Below the pieces are notes generated by a model. The model ran no database searches, was not told where the DNA came from, and worked only from the letters and a program-made list of their open reading frames with translations. Shown here piece by piece: positions 23,667 through 34,968 of a stretch of 64,000 bases of DNA. Every line of letters starts with the position of its first letter. Within the stretch, counting starts at the first letter, position 1. Source of the DNA: Cryptomeria japonica. Taxonomy: Eukaryota > Streptophyta > Pinopsida > Cupressales > Cupressaceae. The position numbers and the translations under genes were made by a program. Where the stretch lies: the NCBI RefSeq assembly GCF_030272615.1, contig NC_081411.1, forward strand, positions 184,005,072 to 184,069,071, read 5' to 3'.

Positions 23667-24070
23667 AAAGGACGATAGACAAGGGAACCTCTTTAGTAAA
23701 CAAAGGAGACTTAGGTTATTGTCTTTCTAGAATTTAAATTTTTTTTTGCCTACTCATTTATAATAGTATCTACTAACTTCTATGTGGATATAAAATATTT
23801 TGTTAATTGTTACACTTAGACTTGGTATCTCCCAATTTAATAATTCAAGTTGTAACACCAATCTAACTAGACAATAGTTTTAATTTCATTATCAAACTTT
23901 TCACAAAAATTATATCATTTAATGTCCAAATTTATCCTCACTTAAAATGACATGAGGATGATTGTCTATCATGTTTCAGTTGTTTTTAGTTTTTAAAGTT
24001 GTTTTATTACATTATTCTTAGTATATTACATCACATTTGATATCTTTACAGTTGATAGTCTATATTAGCT
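23667..24070 (+). pseudogene. diverged relic of ankyrin gene exon 1 end plus intron
   Basis: This stretch is collinear with 46170-46535, the last exon-1 codons and first two thirds of the intron of the ankyrin gene further right. Matching landmarks in order are AAAGGACG(A/G)T, AGTAAACA(A/G)AGGAGA, a TTTTTTTGCC(T/C)A phrase, AGTTGTAACAC(C/G)AATCTA, GGATGA...TGTCTATCATGTTTC and GTTCTTAGTATATTAC-like wording. Coding identity is lost. A copied intron indicates DNA-level duplication rather than retroposition. No other exon was recognised next to it. Confidence 0.7.
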
Positions 24071-25952
24071 ACTTTATTTGTATGTACAAACATAAAACCA
24101 CCTCTAGGATATGGATGGTTTAATATCTTTTCTAATAGAATATATCCATAACTAGGTACAATAGCTCCACATCCAAAGGGAGCACATAAAAGAACAAATT
24201 AAGAGGATGAGGGAGATGGTAAATAATCATATGGTACACCTATCAGGGATAATGTGAGAAGAAAAAATAAATAAAGATATTCAAATCCCTAGTAGTCTAA
24301 ATGTGGTAGAAGTCACAATAATATAGGTTTAAGGGAACATCTCCACAATGGAGCAAGCAAAAGTAGATTGGGAAAAGTCACTAAATCATATAAAAGAAAC
24401 ACATAAGCATTTCCTTCCCAACTAAGAATCATGTCTCAAGGAAAAGACATCATCTTAAAAGGGTGATTATGTTAGTAGATCAAGGTATAAAGATGATCTT
24501 AGTGTAGGATACCACAAATGGTTTGCGAAGTATAGAGAAGTCACTAGATGCATTTAGGAGTCATATCCCTCAATGAGAAATAACATATATAATAAATGTA
24601 AATTATATGCATAAGATATAGATAGATGTATGATTGATACAAGAGATATAAGACCAATGACTAGAAGCTACATATTATTATGAAGATATAATATAATATA
24701 ATATAAGTATCTATAAGGATTCATATACGTGCATGTTATGGATGAACAAATTATTATTATTTTGTTAGTGTAGTATAAATTTTATACTCTTCTATGTAAA
24801 TTTCTGCAAATGCTTGTTTCCCTTATTATGCCATTTGGGATATAAACTAACTACATATGCAGTCATGGGGTATAGATCTTCATTTGTACCTTCCTATTTC
24901 TCTAGCTAGCATTGGTTTCATTACAAAGAGCCTAGATAGAATAGTAAAGAAAGTACTTCTTTTTGCTCTAGCTAAAATTGGTTCTATTGCAAAGAAACTA
25001 GATAGAATAGTAAAGAATTATAAAGCATAGGAGGGAAAGGAAATTGACAAAAAAATAATTTGTGTCAAACCCTAAGTGCCACCTTTCTGGTAGGGCGGAA
25101 GGAAATTAGAAAATGACAAATGGAAAGGGGTCTGATCTGAAGATATCTTTAAAAATATGCAATTGCTGAAATTTTAAATAAATTTAGGCTTTATGGAAAC
25201 TAATGAAATTCCAAAGTAGAATACTATGGGTAAAGGAGAGAGAAAAATTGCAAGAGAAACTAGATAATTGATTAATAAAAATGGATAAGAGTGTTAGAGA
25301 AATGAAAGGAAAACAAAACTAGGAAAGAGAGAAAATATATTGCAAAAGAGGAAAAGAAAGAGAGAAGAAAGAGAGAGAATAAGTTGGAAAAATGGTGCAA
25401 TAAATTTTAAATAAGATAGGTGAGCATCCCAAGAAGGGTAATGTTGAGCATGTCAATGTGTGTGCAAAAAAAATATGAAAGGGTAAAGAAAAGAGTCTGA
25501 AGCCAACAATACCACAAACAAGCAAAATGAAGATGTAGTAGAAAATAATCTTAATCTTGGGAAGATATTAGTTAAGTATGAACCTATACCATTTACAATT
25601 AAGATTTGCCTCTACAATTAAAGTGATATGATGAATAGACATCACTCCTTGACTAGGATTCATCCGTTAAGGCATATGCATTAGATACAAATAAAACAAT
25701 AAAAGGAGAAACAAGAGAAAATTTAGACAAGGATTGTGGACAATTTATAGTGTGGGCACTTAATGATATAATATTTCCACAATCCATAGAATTATTTATA
25801 AGTAGAATTCTAGATAAGATCATGTCCAAGGTTTTAGATCAAAAAAATTGCACACCATCTTATCTATAAATCTACTTACAAAGAGTGTGGACACCTATTG
25901 AGTGAAGAAATTATAAAATCAAGAGTCACATTGTTGACTAGAGAAATCCAAG
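24071..25952. other. no gene; 66-bp imperfect duplication
   Basis: No coding signal. An imperfect direct duplication, CTCTAGCTA(G/A)...TAGATAGAATAGTAAAGAA, occupies 24900-24951 and 24966-25016. The part from 25200 to 25560 is strongly purine-rich on the plus strand. Confidence 0.5.
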
Positions 25953-26252
25953 TGTGAGCTTAAATTATGGAATCAACTTGCAAGAGGAGAAAACAACAAG
26001 CAAGCACAAACATGAAAAATTATGTTAGAATTAAAAATCCCAAATAGAAACTAAACTAGCTTCAAAATCAAGAACTCCAAGCATGTCTCATGTTCCTCTA
26101 ACTCCAAGGATCCTTCAAATCAAGGTGTCTCTCAGCTTGGAAGAGCACTTGATCTCTAGGATGACTACCTAAAGAAAAAGAGATAAGTATGATTCTTAGA
26201 TCTAAATGGAATGCAACTAAGATATTAGCGATATGCTAAATGGATATGAAAC
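25953..26252 (+). repeat. 300-bp direct repeat, copy 1
   Basis: Starts TGTGAGCTTAAATTATGG and runs to GGATATGAAAC. It is repeated at 26415-26715 with, by eye, about 10% difference. The spacer of about 160 bp contains a T run and no gene. Confidence 0.85.
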
Positions 26253-26414
26253 AACCTAAATAAATGAATAAACAGAAGCAGAAACTTAGTAATCTAATTT
26301 ATTTACTTTTTTTTTGTTTTTGAACCAGAAAAATAAATGAATAATTAGAAACAAAATCCAATTACTAAGTATTGGGTGTGATACTTGTAAAATAGACACG
26401 ACGGGTACCTAAAA

Positions 26415-26715
26415 TGTGAGCTCTAAATTATGGAATCAACCTGCAAGAGGAGAAAACAACAAACAAGAACACACATGAAACATTATGTTAGACTTAGAAA
26501 TGCCAAATAGAAACTAAAATAGCTTCAAAATAAAGAACTCCAAGTGCTTCTTATGTTCCTCTATCTCCAAGGATCCTTCAAATCAAGGTGGCTCCCAGCT
26601 TGGAAGAGCACTTGATCTCTAGTATGACTACCTAAAGTATGAGAGATAAGTATGATTCTAAGATCTAAGTGGAATGCAACTAAGATCTTAGTGATATGAT
26701 AAATGGATATGAAAC
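26415..26715 (+). repeat. 300-bp direct repeat, copy 2
   Basis: Second copy of 25953-26252, 462 bp downstream in the same orientation. The pair could be short LTRs of a tiny element or a simple segmental duplication. The edges lack TG...CA, so a duplication is preferred. Confidence 0.85.
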
Positions 26716-28499
26716 TATATATGTTACCAAGATGAGAAGATTAGTATTTAAGCTAGCATGATATACTAAAACACGATGAAATATATGCTATAATGCAACT
26801 AAGATGATCTAACAATGCTAAGAGAATACAATATTGCTCCTTAGTAACCTGCACAAAATAATTTAGTTATAAAATGGATGCATATGAAGATGGATATTGG
26901 ATATGAGACAAGGGCTCATCTTATAGAGTTGAAGATTTAGGAATGAATGAGCAAGATTGATTACCAATCAAGGGTCGAGATTGAAGGAGGAATGTGGTCC
27001 CAAGTTGGAAGGCTTAGCCTTTTGACAAATGTCACAAGGGGTAGAGGGTGAGGATCAATGTGGTCCCACATGTGTGGTCCCAGATTTGCATGTTTATGAG
27101 TGGGATGAAAAGTCAATATGGTCCCACAAGTGTGGTCCCACCTTCGGAGAAGAGGGATATGTTCTCACACATATGTGAGAAACCTAGGAATAAAAAAAAT
27201 GGATTAATTAGGATAATGAAGGGATTTGATAGGTTCTAGAAGGATTATCAAGAGGCAAGTGGGATATGTAGGATTTTTCAAGTGGGTGAGAGAAAATAGG
27301 ATTTTTAGTTAACTAAAATCATTTAATTTATCTAAAAAGGCGCAACTTGCATTTGTAGGATTTTGCAAGTGGGGGATTTACAAATAAAATTTGATTTATT
27401 TAAATGGAAAGGGGATTTTAGTTAAATGTAGTTTTAATTTAAATGGGAAAGGAGATAAATGGATTTTTTTAATTAAATGTGAATTTAATTAAAATGGCTA
27501 GGGGAGGGAGGGTGGTATTTAATTAAATGGCTTAGATAGAAGAAGGGGATATTAATTAAATCTTAGTTTTATTAAAAAGGTCAATTAGAAGAATAGGGAT
27601 ATTAATTAAATCTTAGTGTAAATAATAGGTGATTAAATGATAAATAAATGAATAAAATCCATTTAATTAGTTATGTTAGTTTTAGGTGTCTACGCCAAGA
27701 AGTAGCATCAATACTAATTTTCTCTTTAGTAATACTAGAAATCAAGAGTTAATATCTTATAATAAGATGATATGAGAAATATTAGGATGATGCCCATCCT
27801 TGAAAAGGACACAAATGATTCTATGCAATATATTTTCCTAGTAGAATCAATCTGGTAGAGTGAGAAATAATCACATGATAGCACAAAACTATTTGATTTC
27901 ATTGGTTCCTTAAGAAATGAACCTTTGAAATGGTAAAACAAATCATGCCCATAGAGTGGTAAGGAGTGACATGTAGTAAGGAGAGAATTCTTAGAGAATT
28001 TTGACTCTTTGGATTTTCATATAGTAGTAAGAAAATTGAGGGAACTATCCCAATAGGAGGATGGATCTATCACATAATTTGATAAAATGTTCAGATTGGT
28101 GACACAAAGGTTAGAAGAGTCACTAAATGATTAAAAAATATTTAAATTGGTTCCTCTATGCAATAATCCTGGAGATAAGGATGGCCTTGGATGACAACTA
28201 TTTTTCTACACATTTAGAGTTGGTAATGTTGGCTTGTCAATTAGAAAGTCAATCATGGTGGAAGATGGAAAAGGAGAAATAAAATACAAGTGTAGAGAAA
28301 TTACTACTTTAAATCTAGTATTTATCGCTAAGAACTCATGAAACAAGAAATGAGACCATAGAGACCAAGCATATAGTGTTCCTACTATAGCAAGGAAACT
28401 CATGTCAGAGTACGTGGTATGTGAACTGCCTCCTTTTTCTATTTTCCTTCCATCTATAGTTGATGTTCAACAAGGGAAGGTTTCAAATCATAGAAGATC
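26716..28499. other. no gene recognised
   Basis: Contains a GTGGTCCCA-rich section (26990-27150) and A/G-rich runs of the type TTAATTAAATCTTAG (27470-27620). The phrase TTTTAGGTGTCTACG at 27675-27690 resembles the end of some gypsy LTRs but has no partner. The part 27700-28499 may be a badly decayed continuation of the copia relic to its right, but I cannot align it. Confidence 0.4.
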
Positions 28500-30412
28500 A
28501 CACTTTGACTATAAAGAACCTTCTTTGTAATTAGATTCTTGAGCTTGTAACTTTTTACACTAATTTCTTTGTTCTCCTCTCTAAAACACCATTTTGTTGT
28601 GGGGTGTATGGATTTTTATTGTGTCTCTCAATCCCATTATTCTTATAGAATGTGTTGAATTCTACCAAAAAAAATCACCACCATTTTTAGTCCTCAAACA
28701 CTTAATTTTTCTACCATAGTTGTTTTCAGCCAAGGATTTGAATTCCTTAAACTGAATAAAAACTTTAGATTTACTTCTAAGTAAACATAGAAGTTTCTTT
28801 CTACTATAGTCATATATGAATGGGAGAAAATACACAGATCTAGACATTGAAGGATTATTAGTAGGACCAATCACATCTAAATGAATATAATCCAAAACCA
28901 TAGAATACATATGAGAATTACAATACAAAGAAACACAATGTTGTTTACCATAAATACAATGTTCACAAAAGTCAAACATGAGATTACAGTCATCAAGGCC
29001 TTCGACAAGGCATGTATTTTTCAATCCTCTAAGATTAGTCTCACCAATATGATTGAGTCTCTAGTGCCACAACATTATCTTTTCTACTGGGAGCTTCATC
29101 TCTAAAGAATTGACACCCTTTGTTACCAAGAAAGCACAACCATAAGATGTAGAAACAATAGTATTCTTCTCCACTTGATCTAATGGTACAAATGAATAAT
29201 CCAAAGTCCCTTTTTTAGACTTCATAGAATCACTATTATAGAAAACTATGCATATATCCAGCTTATAAAAGTCACCAATCCAAACACCCTTAGCAAGCAC
29301 CATAGAAACTCTTTTCATTTTGCATCCACCACTTGAGAAAATAACTTGCACACCAACATAACCCAACTTGCTAACTAAAAGTATGTTTTGTTCCAAACTA
29401 GAGATATGTAGGACACCATCAATCCCCTTCACTTTTCCATTAGGGAATTAGATCTTGACTCTTGTACAACCAACAACCTACTCATGAGAGTCGTCATGCA
29501 AATACACCTTCCTACCATCAAACACTTCATATATAAAAAAATAGCTTGTATGAGAGGTTATGTGGAAAGAGGTACTTGAATCAACCAAACACATATTTTT
29601 CAATGCATGCATTTCCAAGGCTATGAAAAAGCATCTACTTCAACTTGAGAGGATATTTCAAAGATAGCATCACATAAATTCTTTTTACCTTACTTTCTCT
29701 TCTCCTCATTGAACTATTTTCAGAAATAACAAGATTTTTCATAATTACAACATTTCATATTTGAATTTTTACTAGGAGAATTAAATCTCCTTGATTATTT
29801 CAATTTAACCTTTTCTTCATGTTTGTTTTTTTCTCTATCATTCTACAATGGGCAATAAGGGCCTCATAGGCCATATCAAAATATTTCCTTCACACCTTTT
29901 TAGATAATGATGAAGTAACCACATCCTCCATATTGAAAGTGGTTTTTGTGCTTCCAATGACCATGGAAATGTGGTCCCACAAGCCTTGTAGAGAACATAA
30001 TAGAAGAATGCATTTCTCTTGTTCATTTATAATGATACCAATAAAACATAGTAGGGAAATTAACATATTAAGTGCATTTATATGATATACAATAGATCCT
30101 CATTCCTCCATCCTCAAATTACAACTTTCTTCTTAGGAATAACTTATTTACTATGGATTTCTCCTAATTAATATCACCAAACTTCAGCCAAAGCATAGTT
30201 GTACTCTTCTCTTCATGTACATTCAAGATCATATAATTGGCCAAACAAAATCTTATCAAACCCTTGGCTTTTTTATCCATTGTAACCCATATATAATGTG
30301 TTATAGTTTGGGATTTTCTCAAAGAAACCACAACCTATAGATCACTATCTACCAACTTGTCCTCCATTTTGAGTTTTGAAAATTGAAAATTACCAACATT
30401 AAACTTATCCAT
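28500..30412 (-). pseudogene. Ty1/copia gag-pol relic (gag to integrase)
   Basis: Reading leftward from an ATG at 30412 (MDKFNVGNF...KLKMEDKL), a copia gag can be followed through many stops. It includes a remnant of the CCHC knuckle (KCCNYEKSCYF). From 29432 to 28662 one frame carries the protease-to-integrase part: KGIDGVLHISSLEQNILLVS, the pre-integrase stretch ending LWH-stop-RLNHIGE, then integrase with FCEHCIYGKQ and HLDVIGP. The stop at 29058-29060 is TAG where the family has Gln. The second catalytic Asp of integrase is replaced (LRTKNGG instead of a TDNGG-type motif). RT and RNase H are missing on this side. The product was the polyprotein of a copia retrotransposon; it is dead. Confidence 0.85.
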
Positions 30413-30546
30413 CTCTACTTTACTTGTTGTTATTGTCATCTCAAAACTGTAGCAATGTTATGAAATCTTTCTCTACAAAACTACCATTGAAACTATATCA
30501 ACACAAAATAACCCTTCTACCCAACAACAATAAAAAAGTTGACTAG

Positions 30547-30558
30547 AAACTTATACCA
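30547..30558 (-). other. decayed copia primer-binding site
   Basis: On the minus strand TGGTATAAGTTT lies about 135 nt upstream of the gag ATG. It matches the plant initiator-methionine site TGGTATCAGAGC at the first six positions and a few others. If correct, the LTR end lies at about 30560. Confidence 0.4.
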
Positions 30559-30600
30559 GTTAAAAAGAATAAATGTGCAAGATAACACTACCAAAAGTTG

Positions 30601-32229
30601 GAATCTAAATAGGCTAAAAAAATTGGCATTGCATTTTTCTCCAAACACTAGGGTTTACTTGTCAAGACATCCCTATGCCAGGAAAAATCATGATTGTTGG
30701 CCTTCCAGCTAGGTGTATGTAGTGAAGGGCAGTAATGGGAAGAGAAATCCTATTGCAGTGCCCAAACGACCATGACATGGTGGATCTCGAGATCTTCGTG
30801 CCCACTAGAAAGATAATGGAGTCAAGTGTGGGATTTATGGTCAATGTGGGATGGGTGTTTGCTCCCAGTTTTGATGCCCTACTGTGAATGTTAGGTTAGT
30901 GGGTGTTAGGAAAGGAAAGACCTTGGATCAAGGGATTCATCACCAAATGCCAAATGGGGTTTCATTGCTTGACAGGTTAAACAAATTGGGCCTCTTTGTT
31001 ATGCCTATTGGGGCAGCAACATTGTCGATTGCCCTCAATCTAACTGGGGAGATTGAGAAGGAGGTTGAGCATAATGAAAGGGTTTTCTCTAATTTAGGGA
31101 TTATTGTACATTTCAAATGGTTTTGGCCATGCCTCAGTGATATTCATAAGTGTATTTTAGTCCATTGGGAACCCATTGTAGAGGACCATGTTCAAATTTG
31201 CCCCCAACCTCAGGGATTTTTTGTTGTTGTTTTTCAATCTGAGGTGGATAGGAACAAATTTCTTGGGTGCAGTCAACGATGCTTGGAGGATCATCACCCG
31301 CTACTGCTTAAATCTTAGCATGATCCAACTTTTAATCCACTAACAAAATCTTATGATCGTGTTCCTCTTTGGATGAGGCTTCCAAAACTTCCAATGCATT
31401 TTTGGTTAGATTCATGTTTTTAAGTTTTTGGGAACTCATTAGGTAAGTTTTTAATGACTGATGAAAGCTATCTCAATTTATTGCACACTAGCTTTCCTCG
31501 GATATTGCTTGAGTTGGATATGTCTAAGGATCTCCCTTCGGAGATCTCTATTTCTACATTGAATGGTAGTTGGTTTAACTTTGTGGACTTTGAAGGGATT
31601 CTATGTAGATGCAGGAGATATTTCAAGATGGGTCATATTGTTGATTCATGTGATAGGCGTAAGGTGGAGCGACTTGCATCTGGGTGGAAAGAGGTCAATC
31701 CTAATTTTTATATGGTGGATAAGGTGGAGGTGAATCAATTTTTCTCCTAGGAGATGGGGGATATACTAAAAGATTCTAAAGAAAAGGTTCTCGAGGTTGA
31801 AAAATTTGATCATGGTTTGGTTGGTGGTTCGAATGTTGTGACTGTTGGTGTTACTTTTGCAGATCGTGCTTCTTTTTAGGGTGCCAAAGACAACATGTAG
31901 GAGCTAAAGGATGGGTGTGTCTCTTTGGGAGGAGGTGAATCAGGGGCATTTGATGGGCTCCAATTTATACAACCCAGTTAGGATAGAGGGATTGATGGTG
32001 TGGGAGGCTCAAATATGAGGTTACTGGAGAAGGAAAAAGTAGATGGATGGATAGAAGTAAAATAAATAAAAGCTAAGGGGGGTAAGGGGGAGAGCAGTTG
32101 TATTTCCCCTTCATAGCTTGAAGGGAGGATTGTCTCTAGGGAGAAGGGTCCTTCATTGTAGTCCCATCTGGTTCAAGCCAGCTCAAATCTTGATTTATTA
32201 ATAAAAATCACTATTACTGATAGAAAAAA
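30601..32229 (+). mobile_element. LINE-derived insertion carrying ORF1 only
   Basis: The insertion is bounded by 16-bp direct repeats ACACYACCAAAAGTTG at 30585-30600 and 32230-32245 (one T/C difference). It ends in a 7-8 nt A run after TTATTAATAAAAATCAC wording. Its 1.63 kb holds a decayed ORF1 (30884-32065) and no endonuclease or reverse transcriptase. A long target duplication plus an A-tail is the hallmark of LINE target-primed insertion, and it landed in the upstream part of the copia relic. The absence of ORF2 between intact ends makes it a half-LINE. Confidence 0.75.
30884..32065 (+). pseudogene. plant LINE ORF1 protein (DUF4283 plus CCHC zinc knuckle)
   Basis: One frame spans the gene. 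The first part (30884-31318) matches the DUF4283 nucleic-acid-binding domain of plant LINE ORF1 (FSNLGIIVHFKWFWPCLSDI, GFFVVVFQSEVDRNKFL). Then comes VPLWMRLPKLPMHFWLDSCF and a knuckle CRCRRYFKMGHIVDSC. The C-terminal tail is Gly/Ser/Lys-rich. In-frame breaks lie at 31316 (TAG), about 31421 (TAA), 31748, 31877, 31898 and 31979 (all TAG). At the last four a Gln codon CAG is the natural ancestor. In living LINEs this protein binds the element RNA; here it is not translatable. Confidence 0.8.
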
Positions 32230-32245
32230 ACACCACCAAAAGTTG

Positions 32246-33166
32246 AAGGTAATAGGAGAGTGAATGTAAAACTTTATTATAAACCTTTAACTATTATAGA
32301 ATAGATAAATGCATAGAAAATTTAGATTTAAATAAATAAAACTTTAACACCAGATTTATGTGGGAAAACCCTTTTGGGAAAAAACTTAAACTCCAAAATC
32401 TAGAGCTCATTTATATTATTAGAAATAAGATTTACAATGCAATGCACATTGCCAATTCTCGTTAAGACTAATTACAACAATAGATAACTTAGAAGAAATT
32501 ATGGCACATAAATTTTTTTCATTAAATATTCAACCTATCATACAAAATACACTAAGATACCACATATTTATAGAGTTCAAATGATGAGTTGAAAGTGCCC
32601 ATGGTTTCCAAGACCAACTCATATGCTAAAAAGGAAGTGTTGTAGAAACAAAATTACCATTTCCATGAAATATTACACAACAACATTCCAAAGCACTAAC
32701 TCATGACTCATCAATAATTGTTATCTTGTTATATTATGTACTACACCTACTACATAGAAACTACCAAATCCATTTTAGTCACATTCCTTATGTTACACTA
32801 CTTCTCAAAAATGAAATCTACTATAAGTAAGAGCTACCAAACAATAACTCTCCATGATTCTTCCATAAAATTAGTAATTATCATAGTAATTAAAAGAAAA
32901 TGTCATAGTGCCAATAGTGGCATGTTGTGATGGTTAAGTTGTTTTGTTGTTGTTCTTGCCATCAAGGTTCAAATCCCATTGGTTCATAGCTCCGGGTTAA
33001 AAGCGTTTACCCCTTTCTAAAAAAATAAATAAATAAAAAATGTCATAGTCCCATAGCAACCTATGACACTAGTCTCCTAAATTTTAGAACTTCCAAAGTG
33101 GGTGTAAAAAATATTTAAATAATCAACATGTTAGGAAATAAAGGTTGAGACACCTTAATCCCAACA
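32246..33166 (-). repeat. probable copia LTR remnant, interrupted by LINE and SINE
   Basis: The sequence to the right of the LINE is AT-rich and contains, on the minus strand, TTTTCCCACATAAATCTGG, wording typical of the R-U5 part of plant copia LTRs. On the minus strand a start TGTTGGGATTAAGG lies at 33166. With the piece 30560-30600 this would be the 5' LTR of the gag relic at 30412. The purine tract expected to its right is not evident and no second LTR was found, so the boundaries are tentative. Confidence 0.4.
32914..33036 (+). mobile_element. tRNA-derived SINE
   Basis: A 123-bp insertion with internal pol III promoter boxes: an A-box-like TGGTTAAGTTG at 32931-32941 and a perfect B box GGTTCAAATCC at 32966-32976. 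It ends in an A-rich tail (AAAAAAATAAATAAATAAA). It is flanked by 17-bp direct repeats AAAATGTCATAGTSCCA at 32897-32913 and 33037-33053. All four signs of a SINE are present. It sits inside the presumed copia LTR. Confidence 0.85.
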
Positions 33167-33559
33167 AAATTAGGGTTGTTGAAACATAAAACCATAACCT
33201 TAAGTAAACTTAATCTAGTTTAAAGAGGACCTGGTTAATTAACAATCCATGGAATTTACTCATTATATAAATGATCATTTTCACACTAACACATGTGTTA
33301 AGTGCAACATAGTGAAAAAGTAAAAAAGATTGGTCCTAGTTATAATACTTGATGAGGTACCCATGTACAAAAGATCCACTCAACTAGAAAAGAAGGAGAA
33401 AATCCAAAGGGAAAAAAACTCCCTCCCATGAGATGATGAATGGAGGTCTAAGTGACCACCTACATGAGATTTTCTCCACCCATAAGAGAGACCAAAGATA
33501 AACATATTTGGTCTTAGTAAATGGTTTGATGGAGATATTTGAAATTTAGTCTATTAAAT

Positions 33560-33960
33560 GATAGGAGCACAAAACAATGAATAATTTTAAATCAGCTTCT
33601 GGAGAAAATACATATGGATCTCAGTGTTTTTTATCCATTGATTATAAAATAAGTTATTTGAGATCTAGATGTTACTTTGTATGTTTTAGTAGATGAGTGA
33701 TGGCTTCTAGAAAGTGATGCAAATTTTAATGAGGATATTATTAAGCCAAATAGCCTTAATGATGACATATACAACCCCCTGATAATTAGCCTTAATTGAA
33801 GAGAGTAATGGTATCTTGCTTCTTGCTTTGCCAATATATTTGACCAGAACCAAAGTGAAAATTGTAGCTAGATGTGTACTTTCAATCATCAAGATCACCA
33901 ACCAAATCACAATTCATAAATTCAAGAATATCTAAGATTGTTTTTTCTACATTGTGAATC
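33560..33960 (-). pseudogene. Ty1/copia RNase H and C-terminal relic
   Basis: On the minus strand a decayed copia RNase H can be read: DLVGDLDD-stop-KYTSSYNFHFGSG, IYWQSKKQDTITLSS, IKANYQGVVYVIIKAIWLNN. Across a frame change the typical C-terminal wording WIKNTEIHMYFLQKLI follows near 33580-33640. The catalytic Glu of the S-x-E-A-E-Y motif has become Lys (IKANY). It may belong to a different copia copy from the gag relic to the left, because the order is 3' end, LTR-like DNA, then gag. Confidence 0.7.
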
Positions 33961-34968
33961 ATGTACCTATGGGTTCCTTGGATGTTGTACAAGATACATT
34001 TGGAAGCTCTCCAATGGAGCTGATGAGGCTTTGTTGTGAAGTGCAAAATAATACCAATGATAGAGGAAAATTTGGGGTGAGTATTGTTAGTATAAATAGT
34101 GACTTAATCTATCTCATTTTATTTTAGCTTACTTAGGTAGAGTCCTATTTACATTTCTTTAGTCTCCACTTAGAAAATTTTAGATATTTTTCTCTTGTCA
34201 TGTGGTTGAGACATGTGTACTCACATAGTGAGATGCCCCTTTCAACACACATGCCACTTGCTCATATACCTTTTAAGTGTGCTCACATATGAAGAGGTAG
34301 TTAGTCATTATCTCCTACCTTCTCACTTCACTTTTTTGCCTATGTATGCAATCCTTCTATATACATATCATTCAACTCTTTGATAAAATTCATTTGACTT
34401 TGTGTTCTCATAATTCCTAAAAATTTTGTTTATTCTAATTGATTTTGAAAATCCCAATACAAATTTAGATTCATGCTAGAAAAACTCTTCATAAATCCCA
34501 CCCCTGGCGGCCTAGTAAAGAGTTCCTCGTAGAGCCTTCTTTTGCATTTTAGTGTTGGTTCAATTATTTCTGAGTGATTTTTTAAAACATAGGCACGTGA
34601 AATATATGGTTTGTTAAACGAAAAGGTTGAGTTATTCTACACTTTTCATCATTGGTAATGTTTGTTTCTAGCATAAATATTAATTTCTTATATAAAGGCA
34701 TCAAGGCGGGCAACTGATTAAAGTTGCTAGTTTTGCTATGGCCAATTTGACCATATACCTGGTTTGGAGACCAAATCTCATGTATTGAAAGGTTTTATCT
34801 AATTCATGGAATCTGTCATATGCCTGTGGTTGCGGGATTTAGTTTCTATTTTGCAAGATTTTATGTGTAGGAAGCAAATATATAAGCATTTAACAAGTCA
34901 ATCGGCTTTGCAATGGTCGATCTCAAATAGAAGAGGTGATAACATTGTTTAAAGTCAATCTATGTTAA
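33961..34968. other. no gene; candidate copia LTR start
   Basis: At 34085 a TGTTAGTATAAATAG follows GAGGAAAATTTGGGGTGAGTAT, which looks like a copia polypurine tract plus LTR start on the plus strand. The downstream wording (AGAGTCCTATTTACATTTC) also suits a copia LTR. No end or partner was found. The rest has no coding signal. Confidence 0.35.

Noticed and set aside
27670-27695. End of a gypsy LTR (TTTTAGGTGTCTACG)
   Set aside because: No partner LTR, primer site or polypurine tract nearby; similarity to the LARD LTR end is limited to a dozen bases.
32931-32976. Functional tRNA gene
   Set aside because: A and B boxes are present, but the sequence does not give a complete cloverleaf, has an A-rich tail and is flanked by target duplications; it is a SINE.
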